Shown in pieces: positions 1-8,722 of a stretch of 10,034 nucleotides of DNA (its first letter is position 1; each line of letters opens with the position of its first letter). The stretch is from Desulfuromonadaceae bacterium GWC2_58_13 (GTDB lineage: Bacteria > Desulfobacterota > Desulfuromonadia > Desulfuromonadales > Trichloromonadaceae). The DNA is taken from assembly GCA_001825565.1 (NCBI GenBank), contig MHXM01000171.1:1097-11130 (forward strand). Direction: 5' to 3'. Both the position numbers and the translations under genes were made by a program. The notes beneath the pieces are model-generated. The model saw nothing but the letters and a program-made list of their open reading frames with translations, was not told the DNA's origin and ran no database searches.

Positions 1-592
1 TGGTGGCAGCCGGTACGGTTACGGAGGTTTCGCTGGCGTAGAAATCATTAGCCGTCATGTGGGCTACCCGGGTCTTGGAGACGGCAGGCCAGGGCTTCAT
101 CATTTTGTGGGGGTTCTTCTGGGCAAATTTCTTGACCGAGGCAGCAGCCCTGCGGTCGGAGTTGCCTTCACGCAGTACCGGGTTTACGGCGCTGCCCAAA
201 CACTTGGAGAACCGTGCCTGCAACGCTTTCTCGGCGTCGGTTTTGGCCTCTTCGGGATAGTCCGGGATTTTATAGCCTTTTCCCTGCAGCTCTTTGATGG
301 CATCTTGCAGCTGGGGGATCGAGGCGCTGACGTTGGGCAGCTTGATGATGTTGGCGGTGGGGTCCTGGGTGAGCTCACCCAGTTGCGCCAGGAAATCCGG
401 GATTTTCTGGGCGGCCGTCAGATTCTCGGGGAAGTTGGCGATAATCCTGCCAGAAAGAGAGATGTCTCTTGTTTCGACGTTGACGCCGGAGCCCTTGAGG
501 AACTTTTGAAGGATCGGGAGCAGGGCGTAGGTTGCGAGCGCCGGAGCTTCATCAATTTCTGACCAGATAATCGTTGATGCTTTTGTTGTCAT
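1..592 (-). CDS. icd: NADP-dependent isocitrate dehydrogenase, monomeric type (N-terminal 197 codons; gene continues past the left edge)
   Basis: Oxidatively decarboxylates isocitrate to 2-oxoglutarate with NADP+ in the cytoplasmic TCA cycle. I translated this stretch by hand. The first 197 residues match the large (about 740 aa) monomeric IDH family, not the 400-aa dimeric one: DEAPALATY near residue 14, ETRDISLSGRIIANFPE (40-56), NIIKLPNVSASIPQL (81-95) and GSAVNPVLREGNSDRRA (133-149). The last block holds the isocitrate-binding residues; S134, N137, R141 and R147 correspond to S132, N135, R139 and R145 of the Azotobacter vinelandii enzyme. The NADP-binding part and the remaining catalytic residues lie outside the window. 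The ATG at 592 has a good Shine-Dalgarno AAGGAG (599-604) with a 6-nt spacer. The 189-bp gap after the lipoprotein gene holds a promoter and a palindromic operator, so regulation is probably independent. The visible frame is undamaged. Confidence 0.95.
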   Translation of the reverse strand, partial: MTTKASTIIWSEIDEAPALATYALLPILQKFLKGSGVNVETRDISLSGRIIANFPENLTAAQKIPDFLAQLGELTQDPTANIIKLPNVSASIPQLQDAIKELQGKGYKIPDYPEEAKTDAEKALQARFSKCLGSAVNPVLREGNSDRRAAASVKKFAQKNPHKMMKPWPAVSKTRVAHMTANDFYASETSVTVPAAT

Positions 593-621
593 GTCTCTCT
601 CCTTAGTTGTTTATGCCGGAA

Positions 622-634
622 ACGCCAGAGGCGT
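622..634. repeat. Small hairpin in the icd leader
   Basis: ACGCC-AGA-GGCGT is a perfect 5-bp stem with a 3-nt loop, about 30 nt upstream of the icd start and inside its predicted 5' untranslated region. It has no T-run, so it is not a terminator. A role in mRNA stability or translation is possible, but the stem is short and could be chance. Confidence 0.3.
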
Positions 635-684
635 AATGAATGGCAAATCTGTATTCGCCTTGATCGGCATTTTGTCCCAAATCG

Positions 685-699
685 TGTATACAGTATACA
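685..699. promoter_or_regulatory. Perfect 15-bp palindromic operator candidate over the icd -10 box
   Basis: TGTATAC-A-GTATACA is a perfect inverted repeat centred on base 692. Weaker outer arms aatcg (680-684) and cgatt (702-706) extend it with a 2-nt offset. It covers the predicted -10 and start region of icd, so a dimeric repressor bound here would block RNA polymerase. GTATAC-type cores occur in operators of several GntR/FadR-type regulators, but I cannot name the regulator from sequence; no regulator gene lies in the window. A repressor of central metabolism such as Geobacter HgtR is a possibility only. Confidence 0.55.
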
Positions 700-718
700 A
701 ACGATTAGTGGCTGTCAA
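692..718 (-). promoter_or_regulatory. Predicted sigma70-type promoter of icd
   Basis: Read on the minus strand, a perfect -35 TTGACA (713-718) is followed after 15 nt by TATACT (692-697); shifting by two gives TACTGT at 17 nt. The -35 is very strong but the spacing to the best -10 is short. Transcription would start near 685, leaving a leader of about 90 nt. The -10 box is embedded in the palindrome at 685-699, the arrangement expected of a repressed promoter. Confidence 0.5.
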
Positions 719-770
719 GAAAAAATATAGTTGTCCGGGGCTTGATTTCTGGGGCTTTTCTCGATTTTAT

Positions 771-787
771 AAAACACTGTGTCAGTG
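771..787 (-). terminator. Weak candidate terminator at the end of the LysM lipoprotein gene
   Basis: On the minus strand, CACTG-ACA-CAGTG forms a 5-bp stem overlapping the stop codon of the lipoprotein gene and is followed by GTTTTAT-type sequence. The stem is short and the T-run brief, so termination would be inefficient at best. I see no better terminator between this gene and icd. Confidence 0.25.
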
Positions 788-1507
788 AGCATTGTCCGGA
801 GATGCTTTAATTAGAAGGTCGAGTGGGAAGATGTCGGATTTGCGGGCCGTGGCCCTGGCCTCGGTGGTTTCCTCTTCGCTCAGGTTGCGCGGGATGTTGA
901 GTTGCTGGCCGGGGTAGATCTGGCGCGGGTCTTTAATCTGATCTCGGTTGGCGCGGTAAATCAGCGGCCAGAGAAAGGCGTCGCGATAGACCACTTTCTG
1001 GGCCGAAATAAACCAGAGCGTTTCACCATTGCCTACGGTGTAACTGGTTACGGGTGGCGGCGAAGGTGGTGGTGGAGGGGAGGGCGGCTGGGGTATGGGT
1101 TTTGCCGCCGCCGGTTTTTCGACGGTTTTCCGTGGCGGTTTGGGTTTTCCCTTTGCTTCTTTCTGGAGCTGTTTTTTTAGCTTCTCAAGTTTTTCATTCC
1201 GGCGAATTTCTTCGAGATCGCGCCGCAATTGTTCTTCACGGGCGGCGTGAATGGCTTGTTGGGCCAGCGCTTCGGCATAAGGGAGGGTTTCGCGTGCCAG
1301 CCCATACTGCTTCCGGGTGACCAGTTCTTCGCCGTTGGCCAGAACTTCAACGGCGGTCTGGTATTTCCCGGGAGCGAGATCGGGGGCGCCGCTGGCATAG
1401 GCCTTGAAAATGGCGTCCCGGGCGGCTTGCAGCTCCTTGCGGGGAGGGGAGGCACACCCGTAGGAAAAAACGGACAGAGCGATCAGGATGGTGAATGTTC
1501 TGTACAT
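782..1507 (-). CDS. LysM-domain lipoprotein with an N-terminal DUF4398-like helical domain
   Basis: A 241-residue exported envelope protein. Residues 1-17 form a signal peptide ending SYG-C18, a degenerate lipobox that suggests lipid attachment at Cys18. Residues 24-95 are Ala-rich amphipathic helices resembling DUF4398. A charged Lys/Glu coiled-coil stretch follows (90-120), then a Pro/Lys linker with long Pro runs (121-153), then one LysM module (about 155-206: SYTVGNGETLWFISA, then IYPGQQLNIP) expected to bind peptidoglycan glycan. The layout fits a lipid-anchored, wall-spanning protein; the exact function is unknown. I chose the ATG at 1507 over the in-frame ATG at 1564 because it begins exactly at the signal peptide and has GAAGG 7 nt upstream, while the longer start falls inside the hairpin after aspS. 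No promoter is visible in the 86-nt gap, so it is probably read from aspS. Confidence 0.85.
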   Translation of the reverse strand: MYRTFTILIALSVFSYGCASPPRKELQAARDAIFKAYASGAPDLAPGKYQTAVEVLANGEELVTRKQYGLARETLPYAEALAQQAIHAAREEQLRRDLEEIRRNEKLEKLKKQLQKEAKGKPKPPRKTVEKPAAAKPIPQPPSPPPPPSPPPVTSYTVGNGETLWFISAQKVVYRDAFLWPLIYRANRDQIKDPRQIYPGQQLNIPRNLSEEETTEARATARKSDIFPLDLLIKASPDNAH

Positions 1508-1551
1508 ATGTAGACCTTCATTGGCCCGGTGGGTCTGAAGGGTAGGGTTGT

Positions 1552-1580
1552 GCCGGGGATTCACATGGGGAATCCCCGGC
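1552..1580. repeat. Perfect 10-bp inverted repeat between aspS and the lipoprotein gene
   Basis: GCCGGGGATT and AATCCCCGGC flank a 9-nt loop, giving a very stable GC-rich stem 14 bases past the aspS stop codon. There is no T-run after it on the minus strand, so it is not a canonical intrinsic terminator. It could reduce read-through into the lipoprotein gene, protect the aspS 3' end, or mark an RNA processing point. Confidence 0.6.
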
Positions 1581-1593
1581 TTGCAAGGAATTT

Positions 1594-3381
<1,788 letters not shown>

Positions 3382-3438
3382 GTTCGTATCCTCCTCGTAT
3401 AAAATGCGTCTTAAAATTAAGTTTTTAACGAATTGGCC

Positions 3439-3468
3439 ATTATAGCGACCCGCTCCAATGACCGTCAA
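3439..3468 (-). promoter_or_regulatory. Strong predicted sigma70-type promoter of aspS
   Basis: On the minus strand, TTGACG (3463-3468) and a consensus -10 TATAAT (3439-3444) are separated by 18 nt, in the 100-bp gap between hisS and aspS. Transcription would start near 3432, giving a leader of about 50 nt with the Shine-Dalgarno at 3390-3396. This lets aspS be transcribed independently of hisS and shows that sequence upstream of 3381 is untranslated. Confidence 0.75.
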
Positions 3469-3481
3469 GAACTATCCCGAG

Positions 3482-4744
3482 TCAAGGAGCCGGAGTTAAA
3501 CCGGCCAGCAGAAATTCCTCGATGCCGTTCAGCGAGATGGTCTCCTGTGAGCTGCTTTCCATGGTTCGAAGTTGCGCTTCCCTTCGGGCCAATTCGTCGC
3601 CGCCGATAATCAGCACCCGGCGGGCCTGAAGCTTATCGGCCCGGCGCAACTGAGCCTTGAGGCTTTTCCCTTCGTATTCCATTTCGGCGTGCAAACCCCG
3701 GCGCTGAAGGCTCGACATGAGGCCGAAGGCATAACAGGCCGCTTCGTCGCCGAGGGCAGCCAGAAACAGATCGGGGCGGTTCGGCTCGACGCATCCCTGG
3801 CCTTTCATCAGCACCAGTCGTTCGACGCCCATGGCAAAGCCGATGCCGGGCAGCGGCGGTCCTCCCAAATCCTTGATCAGGCCATCGTAGCGGCCGCCGG
3901 CGGCCACGGCATTCTGGGAGCCCAGACTGTTGGTGACCATTTCAAAGGTGGTTTTGGTGTAATAGTCGAGGCCGCGGACCATGCGGGCATTGATCGTGAA
4001 TGGGGTGCCGACGTTGCGCAGATATCCCTGGACTTTATTGAAATGTTCGTCGCAGCCGACACACAGGTGATCGAGAACCGATGGGGCTTCGATGGTGGCT
4101 TCCTTGCAGCCGGGCACCTTGCAGTCGAGGACGCGGAGCGGGTTGGTCCGATAGCGCCGCCGGCAGTCGTCGCAGAGGGCGTTGAGACGCGCTTCGAGGA
4201 AACCGATCAACGCCTCCCGGTAGGCCGGGCGGCATTCGGGACAGCCGAGAGAGTTGAGCTGAAGTTCAACATCCTTGATGCCGACGGCATCGAAGTAATG
4301 GGCCAGCATGGTCAGAACCTGGGCATCGATTTTTGGATCCTCGATGCCGATGACTTCGGCGCCGATCTGATGGAACTGACGGTAGCGTCCTTTTTGCGGT
4401 CGTTCGTAGCGGAACATCGGTCCCATGTAATAAAGTTTGGCCACCGGGTCTTTCGTATGCAGCTTGTTCTGTATGAACGAGCGTATGACCGGCGCCGTTC
4501 CTTCGGGACGCAGGGTCAGTGAATTATCGCTCTTGTCGTTGAAGGTGTACATTTCCTTTTCAACGATGTCGGTGGTCTCGCCAATCGAACGGCAGAAAAG
4601 TTCGGTCTTTTCCACCAACGGTACCCGGATTTCGGAAAAACCGTAGGTACCGAAAATGCGTCGGGCCTCTACTTCGAGAAATTGCCAGGTTTCGATTTCG
4701 CCCGGCAGGATATCGTTCATTCCCTTGATGCCTGTGATGCTCAC
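3482..4744 (-). CDS. hisS: Histidyl-tRNA synthetase
   Basis: Class IIa synthetase that charges tRNA-His; 420 residues, the usual bacterial length. The N-terminus GIKGMNDILP is typical. Motif 2 is FRYERPQKGRYRQFHQ (111-126), the His-specific catalytic loop is RGLDYYTKT (257-265, with Arg257 the likely catalytic Arg), the second His signature AAGGRYDGL lies at 281-289, motif 3 is around GFAMGVERL (302-310), and the anticodon-binding domain fills about 325-415. Eight cysteines in pairs (C168/C171, C191/C194, C208/C213, C228/C231) occupy the insertion domain, a pattern seen in many bacterial HisRS and a likely metal site. The start is GTG at 4744, with AAAGG 9 nt upstream (4754-4758). It has a leader with a hairpin and its own predicted promoter; aspS follows after 100 bp, a common pairing of these two genes. 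Confidence 0.97.
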   Translation of the reverse strand: MSITGIKGMNDILPGEIETWQFLEVEARRIFGTYGFSEIRVPLVEKTELFCRSIGETTDIVEKEMYTFNDKSDNSLTLRPEGTAPVIRSFIQNKLHTKDPVAKLYYMGPMFRYERPQKGRYRQFHQIGAEVIGIEDPKIDAQVLTMLAHYFDAVGIKDVELQLNSLGCPECRPAYREALIGFLEARLNALCDDCRRRYRTNPLRVLDCKVPGCKEATIEAPSVLDHLCVGCDEHFNKVQGYLRNVGTPFTINARMVRGLDYYTKTTFEMVTNSLGSQNAVAAGGRYDGLIKDLGGPPLPGIGFAMGVERLVLMKGQGCVEPNRPDLFLAALGDEAACYAFGLMSSLQRRGLHAEMEYEGKSLKAQLRRADKLQARRVLIIGGDELARREAQLRTMESSSQETISLNGIEEFLLAGLTPAP

Positions 4745-4772
4745 GCTGTTCTACCTTTCGCGGTTGATTTTG

Positions 4773-4801
4773 GTTCAGACCGGGCTTGGCCTGGTCTGAA
4801 C
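4773..4801 (-). promoter_or_regulatory. Long hairpin in the hisS leader
   Basis: GTTCAGACC and GGTCTGAAC are perfect 9-bp arms. Beyond one mismatch the stem continues as GGC/GCC around a CAA loop, giving about 12 pairs in 29 nt. It starts within a few bases of the predicted hisS transcription start and ends about 14 nt before the Shine-Dalgarno region. There is no T-run on either strand, so it is unlikely to be an intrinsic terminator for the upstream gene. A 5'-terminal stabilising stem or a translation-control element is the more natural reading, by inference. Confidence 0.5.
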
Positions 4802-4810
4802 GCGGGCCAT

Positions 4811-4839
4811 AGCATAGCGCAGAATCGAATGAATTGCTA
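4811..4839 (-). promoter_or_regulatory. Possible promoter of hisS
   Basis: On the minus strand, a good -10 TATGCT (4811-4816) lies 17 nt from a weak -35 TAGCAA (4834-4839). The predicted transcript would begin near 4804, immediately before the hairpin at 4773-4801. The weak -35 keeps confidence moderate, but hisS needs a promoter somewhere in this 181-bp gap and this is the best candidate I see. Confidence 0.4.
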
Positions 4840-4925
4840 CGGTGCCATTACGAGATTGTCAGAGGATGTGGCCGGGAGGATGTTGCGTTTCCGGCTGCGA
4901 TTCATCCAGGTGGGAAAGCAGACGG

Positions 4926-6299
4926 TTATTCCTTGATCTCCCAGGCTCCCCGGGTAACGTTGCGAACCTGTTTGCCATGGTACATGGCCTGGTCGGCGAG
5001 GTCGATGAGAGATTGTTTGGTTACCGCGTTGCCCGGGTAAACGGCGTGCCCCACGGTGGCGGTCAGATGGATCGGATTTGGGGTGTCGGCCAGAAATGAA
5101 TGGTTTTCGATGCTTCTTCGGATTCGTTCGCTGACCACCGAACTCCCCTGGCTGTTGGTTTCGACCAGCAGGGCGGTGAATTCGTCGCCACCGTAACGGA
5201 ACACCAGATCGACTTCTCGAACGCATTTGCGCAGCAGATCGGCCACTTCTTTCAGGACCCGGCTGCCGGCCAGGTGTCCCTGGGTATCGTTGACAGTTTT
5301 GAAATGATCGAGATCCATGAAAATCAGGGACAGTTCGAGGCCGTAGCGTTCGGCTCGGCGGATCTCCTGGTCAAGGATCACCTGCAGATAGCGGTAGTTG
5401 TGCAGGCCGGTCAGATCATCGATGTAGATCAGGTCCTTGGTCCCCTGAAAACGGCAGGCGTTATAAAAGCCGTTGGCGGCCTGTTCGGCCAGGAACAGCA
5501 GGTTTTCGTAGGGAAACGGGCTCGGCATATCGGAGCCGGGGGGATTGTAGAAAAACAGGGCTCCGCGCAGGTACTTGCCGAAGCGCAGGGGAAAGACGCA
5601 CAGGGTGCGCACATCGCCCGGCCAGGTCGATTTTTCGGGCAGTTCTTCTTTTTGCATCAGGCGCAGTCCGGTGATGTTGCGCAGGCTGGGAAACAAGGCC
5701 CGCCCCATGGTCTGCATCTGCGCTTCACTATCCGCCCCCTGGGGGCTCAGGATTCGGGGTGTTTTGTTGCGCTCCTGCAAGAAGGCGAAGGCACGTCCCT
5801 CGCCGATTTCCCGCCTCATGGTTTCGATGGCCTGGGGAAGCAACTTGTCAATTTCCATCTGCGATGCCAGGTTCTGGCCGGCCTGATAAAGACGGATCTG
5901 TCCCTTGAGCAGGGTGTTTTCATCCAGCAGGCGTCGCTGTTCGAGGCAGGTGCGAACCAGATGCCGGAGTTCCTCGGGATCGAAAGGCTTGATCAGGTAG
6001 TCGCGGGCACCGCTTTTGAGGGCCTGAATAGCGGTTTCCAGGCTGGCGTGACTGGTGGCGAGAATGACCTCGGGGGGATTGCTGATGCCACGCGCCTGGC
6101 GCAGGACATCGAGCCCGTCGATGCCCGGCATGACCAGATCGGTCAATACCACGTCGATACCCCCCTGGCGCAGGCGGTTGAGGGCGCTGTCACCGGTAGC
6201 GACGGTTTCCACATCGTAGCCCTCTTCGCCGAGCAGTTCGGCGTATAGCCGGCGGAAAAAAAGCTCATCATCAACAACCAGTATGGCTGGTTTTTTCAT
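4926..6299 (-). CDS. Response regulator with a GGDEF (diguanylate cyclase) output domain
   Basis: A 457-residue cytoplasmic signalling protein predicted to make cyclic di-GMP from two GTP when phosphorylated. An N-terminal receiver domain (1-120) has the acidic pair D10/D11, phospho-acceptor Asp54 in LTDLVMPG, Thr82 and Lys104 in YLIKPFDPEE. A short coiled segment (120-140) leads to a GAF-like sensory region (about 145-285), recognised only by its position and pattern. The GGDEF domain (about 290-455) has an intact GGDEF at 370-374 and an RxxD product-inhibition site, REVD (361-364), at the canonical 5-residue distance, so it should be active and feedback-inhibited. No histidine kinase is nearby, so its partner is elsewhere. 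I prefer the ATG at 6299 (GGGAG 9 nt upstream) to an in-frame TTG at 6317. It follows comEC by 54 bp. Confidence 0.93.
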   Translation of the reverse strand: MKKPAILVVDDELFFRRLYAELLGEEGYDVETVATGDSALNRLRQGGIDVVLTDLVMPGIDGLDVLRQARGISNPPEVILATSHASLETAIQALKSGARDYLIKPFDPEELRHLVRTCLEQRRLLDENTLLKGQIRLYQAGQNLASQMEIDKLLPQAIETMRREIGEGRAFAFLQERNKTPRILSPQGADSEAQMQTMGRALFPSLRNITGLRLMQKEELPEKSTWPGDVRTLCVFPLRFGKYLRGALFFYNPPGSDMPSPFPYENLLFLAEQAANGFYNACRFQGTKDLIYIDDLTGLHNYRYLQVILDQEIRRAERYGLELSLIFMDLDHFKTVNDTQGHLAGSRVLKEVADLLRKCVREVDLVFRYGGDEFTALLVETNSQGSSVVSERIRRSIENHSFLADTPNPIHLTATVGHAVYPGNAVTKQSLIDLADQAMYHGKQVRNVTRGAWEIKE

Positions 6300-6328
6300 C
6301 CAGGAGTGCTCCCACAATAGAAGTTTCT

Positions 6329-6357
6329 AAACTATCAGAGTCTTTTTTTTGTGTCAA
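6329..6357 (-). promoter_or_regulatory. Possible promoter of the diguanylate cyclase gene, overlapping the comEC stop
   Basis: On the minus strand, a perfect -35 TTGACA (6352-6357) spans the comEC stop codon. After 17 nt comes TAGTTT (6329-6334), preceded by TG in the extended -10 position. The -10 matches consensus poorly, but the -35, spacing and TG make it plausible. It would allow expression separate from comEC. Confidence 0.4.
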
Positions 6358-8714
6358 CGGAAAAGCCTTTGGTTCCAATGGGTTGCTTGCCAGCCTTGGC
6401 CGTCGGTATTAAATTGAAGGCTGCCGTGCAGGTCGGTCCGCCACAGGGGCAGGTTTCTAGCACGAAGCATGGATATCACTTCAAGATGTGGAAACCCGTG
6501 AGGATTTTTCGCGCCCAGGGAAGCGAAAACATATTGCGGGGCGATGCGATTCAGCAGCAATTCGGGATGGGATTTGCGACTTCCGTGGTGAGGAAATTTG
6601 AGCAGGTTGACCGCTTGCGGAAACCCTTCGGCCAGCAGTTGTTCGATCCCTTTTTCTTCTAGATCGGCGGGTAATAGAACCGCATCCTTTCCGCAGCTGG
6701 CCAGGAGTACCAGGGAACGATTGTTCAGATTAGCGTCATTCTGATCCGGAATAAAGATCCACAGGGCGTTGGTCGTTGGGGAATCGGCCTTGCTCCAGCC
6801 GGGTGCCGGGCAGACCAGGGGAATTTTTTTCTCAACAAGAATCTGTCTGAGTTGGGGATCGAGCCGGTCTTGGGGAATGGGGGTCCAGAATTCCCCGACG
6901 GTGAAATGTTGCAGGACGTACTGCAAGCCTTTGCGGTGGTCGGGATGATCATGGGTCAGGATGACCGCGTCCAGCGACCTTACGCCCAGCCAGCCCAGAG
7001 CTGGCGCAACCAGCCGTTCACCGGTGTCGAAATGGGTGCTGTAGTTGCCCCCGCCGTCGACGAGATAATGGTGGCGGCCACCAAAACTTAGAAGCGTGGA
7101 ATCGCCCTGGCCAACACTCAGGGCTGTCGCCGCCAGGGCCGGCGCCGGACGGAGGGGAGCCCAGAGCAGCAACGCCGCCGTCAGGCCGAACAGGGCGCGT
7201 AGTTGCCAGCGTCGTTTCGATCCGCCCGGCAGCAGCAGAATTCCGCTCAGAAAAAAACTGGCCATCACGGTTGCTTGAGAGCAGTAGGCCAGATGGCTGG
7301 CCAGAGCTGGAAACCGGAGCAGTTGCTCGACCGCGGTCAGGGTGTACTGGATGACCACGGCACCGCCTTGAAACAGCCAGTCCCCCCCCTGGGCCCAGGC
7401 GGGGGCGATCAAGGCCCCGACCAGACCGAGGGGGACCGCTGCAAAACCGACCGCAGGAACTGCAAAGAGATTGGTGATCAGCCCGGCTGGCGCCATGAGA
7501 TGAAAATTCAGAAGAACCAGCGGGGCGGTCGCCAGACTTGCCGCCAGGGTCGTCAGTGCCAGGGTGGCCAGGTAGCGTAGCGGCCCGGGCCGTTGCGGAA
7601 GCCGCTCCAGCCAGCGTGGCACCAGAACCAGGATACCGAACAGGCCGGCAAAGGAAAGCTGAAAGGCGGGCTGGAATAACATCAGTGGTTCGCTCAGCAG
7701 GAAAACGAAAGCGCAGGTCGCCAGGAGTTTCAGCGGCGGTGTCTGACGGGAGCCGAGAAGTAGGGTCGTGGCGACCAGCAGCATGACAAAGGCGCGTCGG
7801 GTCGAAATGGCATTGCCGGTCAGCAGCAAGTAGGCCAGCAGCACCGGCAGCAGCAGGACCGGGAGCAGCCGTAGAGCGGGAGCGAATAGGGTCAGTCGTT
7901 CCGAACGCTGGTACAAGAGCCGGGCGACAACAAGAAGCATGGCTGCGACCAGACCGATATGCAAGCCCGAAATGGCAAATAGATGGGAGATCCCTCCCTG
8001 TGCCAACACCTGTTCATGCTCGGGTGAAAGGCCACTCTTGTCGCCGATCACCAAGGCCCGGACCAAGGGAGCCAGAGGGGGGGCGACCGCCTTATCGATG
8101 CGTTTTCCGACGAATGTCCTGAAGGCTTCGATGGACATTTTCCCGTGGGTATCCGTGCGGGCAAAGACCGCCAGATCACGGGTATTGTCCAGAAATGCCG
8201 TGACGAAGAGGTCCTGAAAAGCAAGGTGGCGGGGATAGTCGAATTCTCCCGGCGTCCCGTAGCTGCGAGGCGCTCGTAGCCGCGAGCGGAAGCAGACCCG
8301 GTTGCCGATTTCCGGGGTTCCCTCGCCCTGATCGATATACAGACGGAGCCGGCCGTGGACCGGGGTGATCAATCGGTCGCCAATAACGCGGTCGGTTCGC
8401 AGATCGATAATCGCTCCGCCCTCGTAACGGTGGGCGACGGACAGCACCGTTCCCTCGACCCTGATCGGCGTATCCGCGACAAAAGCACGGATATGACCGG
8501 ACTCGGTGGGAGGTGTCAGCTCCAGGTGGTAGAAGGTGATGCCGAGGGACCAAAAGAACAGCAGTAACAACGGCAGGGCGAGGTTCGTTCGGCGCCTCGG
8601 CATATACAGCGCGGCGCTGAGCAGGGCGAGCGCGGGCCAAAGACCGGAAGCCTGAAAATAGGGTGCGTTTGCCAGCCCGGCCGCATACAAGAGCAGATAC
8701 AGCCAGAGTCCCAT
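6354..8714 (-). CDS. comEC: ComEC/Rec2-type DNA internalisation channel
   Basis: Inner-membrane channel that carries single-stranded DNA into the cytoplasm during natural transformation. At 786 residues it is full-length with all three parts: an N-terminal segment with membrane helices (about 1-65) followed by an OB-like DUF4131 region (about 75-185); the multi-helix competence domain (about 215-520) with the hallmark HLFAISGLHIGL (244-255); and a C-terminal metallo-beta-lactamase-like domain (about 528-780) with HDHPDH (588-593), NNRSLVLL (664-671), LPADLEE (681-687) and FPHHGS (707-712). In the usual DVGQGD motif the first Asp is Ser533 here. The ATG at 8714 lies 8 nt after the preceding stop codon and has only a weak Shine-Dalgarno, suggesting translational coupling. 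Other competence genes are not in the window, and a comEC gene alone does not prove competence. Confidence 0.96.
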   Translation of the reverse strand: MGLWLYLLLYAAGLANAPYFQASGLWPALALLSAALYMPRRRTNLALPLLLLFFWSLGITFYHLELTPPTESGHIRAFVADTPIRVEGTVLSVAHRYEGGAIIDLRTDRVIGDRLITPVHGRLRLYIDQGEGTPEIGNRVCFRSRLRAPRSYGTPGEFDYPRHLAFQDLFVTAFLDNTRDLAVFARTDTHGKMSIEAFRTFVGKRIDKAVAPPLAPLVRALVIGDKSGLSPEHEQVLAQGGISHLFAISGLHIGLVAAMLLVVARLLYQRSERLTLFAPALRLLPVLLLPVLLAYLLLTGNAISTRRAFVMLLVATTLLLGSRQTPPLKLLATCAFVFLLSEPLMLFQPAFQLSFAGLFGILVLVPRWLERLPQRPGPLRYLATLALTTLAASLATAPLVLLNFHLMAPAGLITNLFAVPAVGFAAVPLGLVGALIAPAWAQGGDWLFQGGAVVIQYTLTAVEQLLRFPALASHLAYCSQATVMASFFLSGILLLPGGSKRRWQLRALFGLTAALLLWAPLRPAPALAATALSVGQGDSTLLSFGGRHHYLVDGGGNYSTHFDTGERLVAPALGWLGVRSLDAVILTHDHPDHRKGLQYVLQHFTVGEFWTPIPQDRLDPQLRQILVEKKIPLVCPAPGWSKADSPTTNALWIFIPDQNDANLNNRSLVLLASCGKDAVLLPADLEEKGIEQLLAEGFPQAVNLLKFPHHGSRKSHPELLLNRIAPQYVFASLGAKNPHGFPHLEVISMLRARNLPLWRTDLHGSLQFNTDGQGWQATHWNQRLFR

Positions 8715-8722
8715 GGATGTGG

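Noticed and set aside
59..562. Plus-strand open frame of 167 codons
   Set aside because: Antisense to the icd start. The minus-strand translation matches monomeric isocitrate dehydrogenase from its first residues.
737..757. Direct repeat GGGGCTT at 737-743 and 751-757
   Set aside because: Only 7 bases, two copies, and positioned upstream of the predicted -35; could be chance and shows no further structure.
591..788. Plus-strand small open frame of 65 codons in the icd upstream gap
   Set aside because: It covers the icd promoter and operator, has no convincing ribosome-binding site and no recognisable protein character.
1508..1564. Longer N-terminus for the LysM lipoprotein from the ATG at 1564
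   Set aside because: It would put 19 polar residues before a clear signal peptide and begin inside the hairpin after aspS.
3382..3468. Longer N-terminus for aspS from the ATG at 3468
   Set aside because: That ATG lies in the predicted -35 TTGACG; the -10 TATAAT and the Shine-Dalgarno GAGGAGG follow it, and AspRS proteins normally begin close to the SHYCG segment.
3572..4522. Long open frame (316 codons) on the plus strand
   Set aside because: Antisense shadow of hisS; no family-like motifs, while the minus strand has all HisRS motifs.
4745..4925. T-box riboswitch in the hisS leader
   Set aside because: The predicted leader is only about 60 nt, with one hairpin and no T-box sequence, specifier loop or terminator/antiterminator pair.
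5100..6248. Long open frame (382 codons) on the plus strand
   Set aside because: It lies wholly antisense to the response regulator/GGDEF gene, whose receiver and GGDEF motifs are unmistakable. High GC content keeps the antisense frame open.
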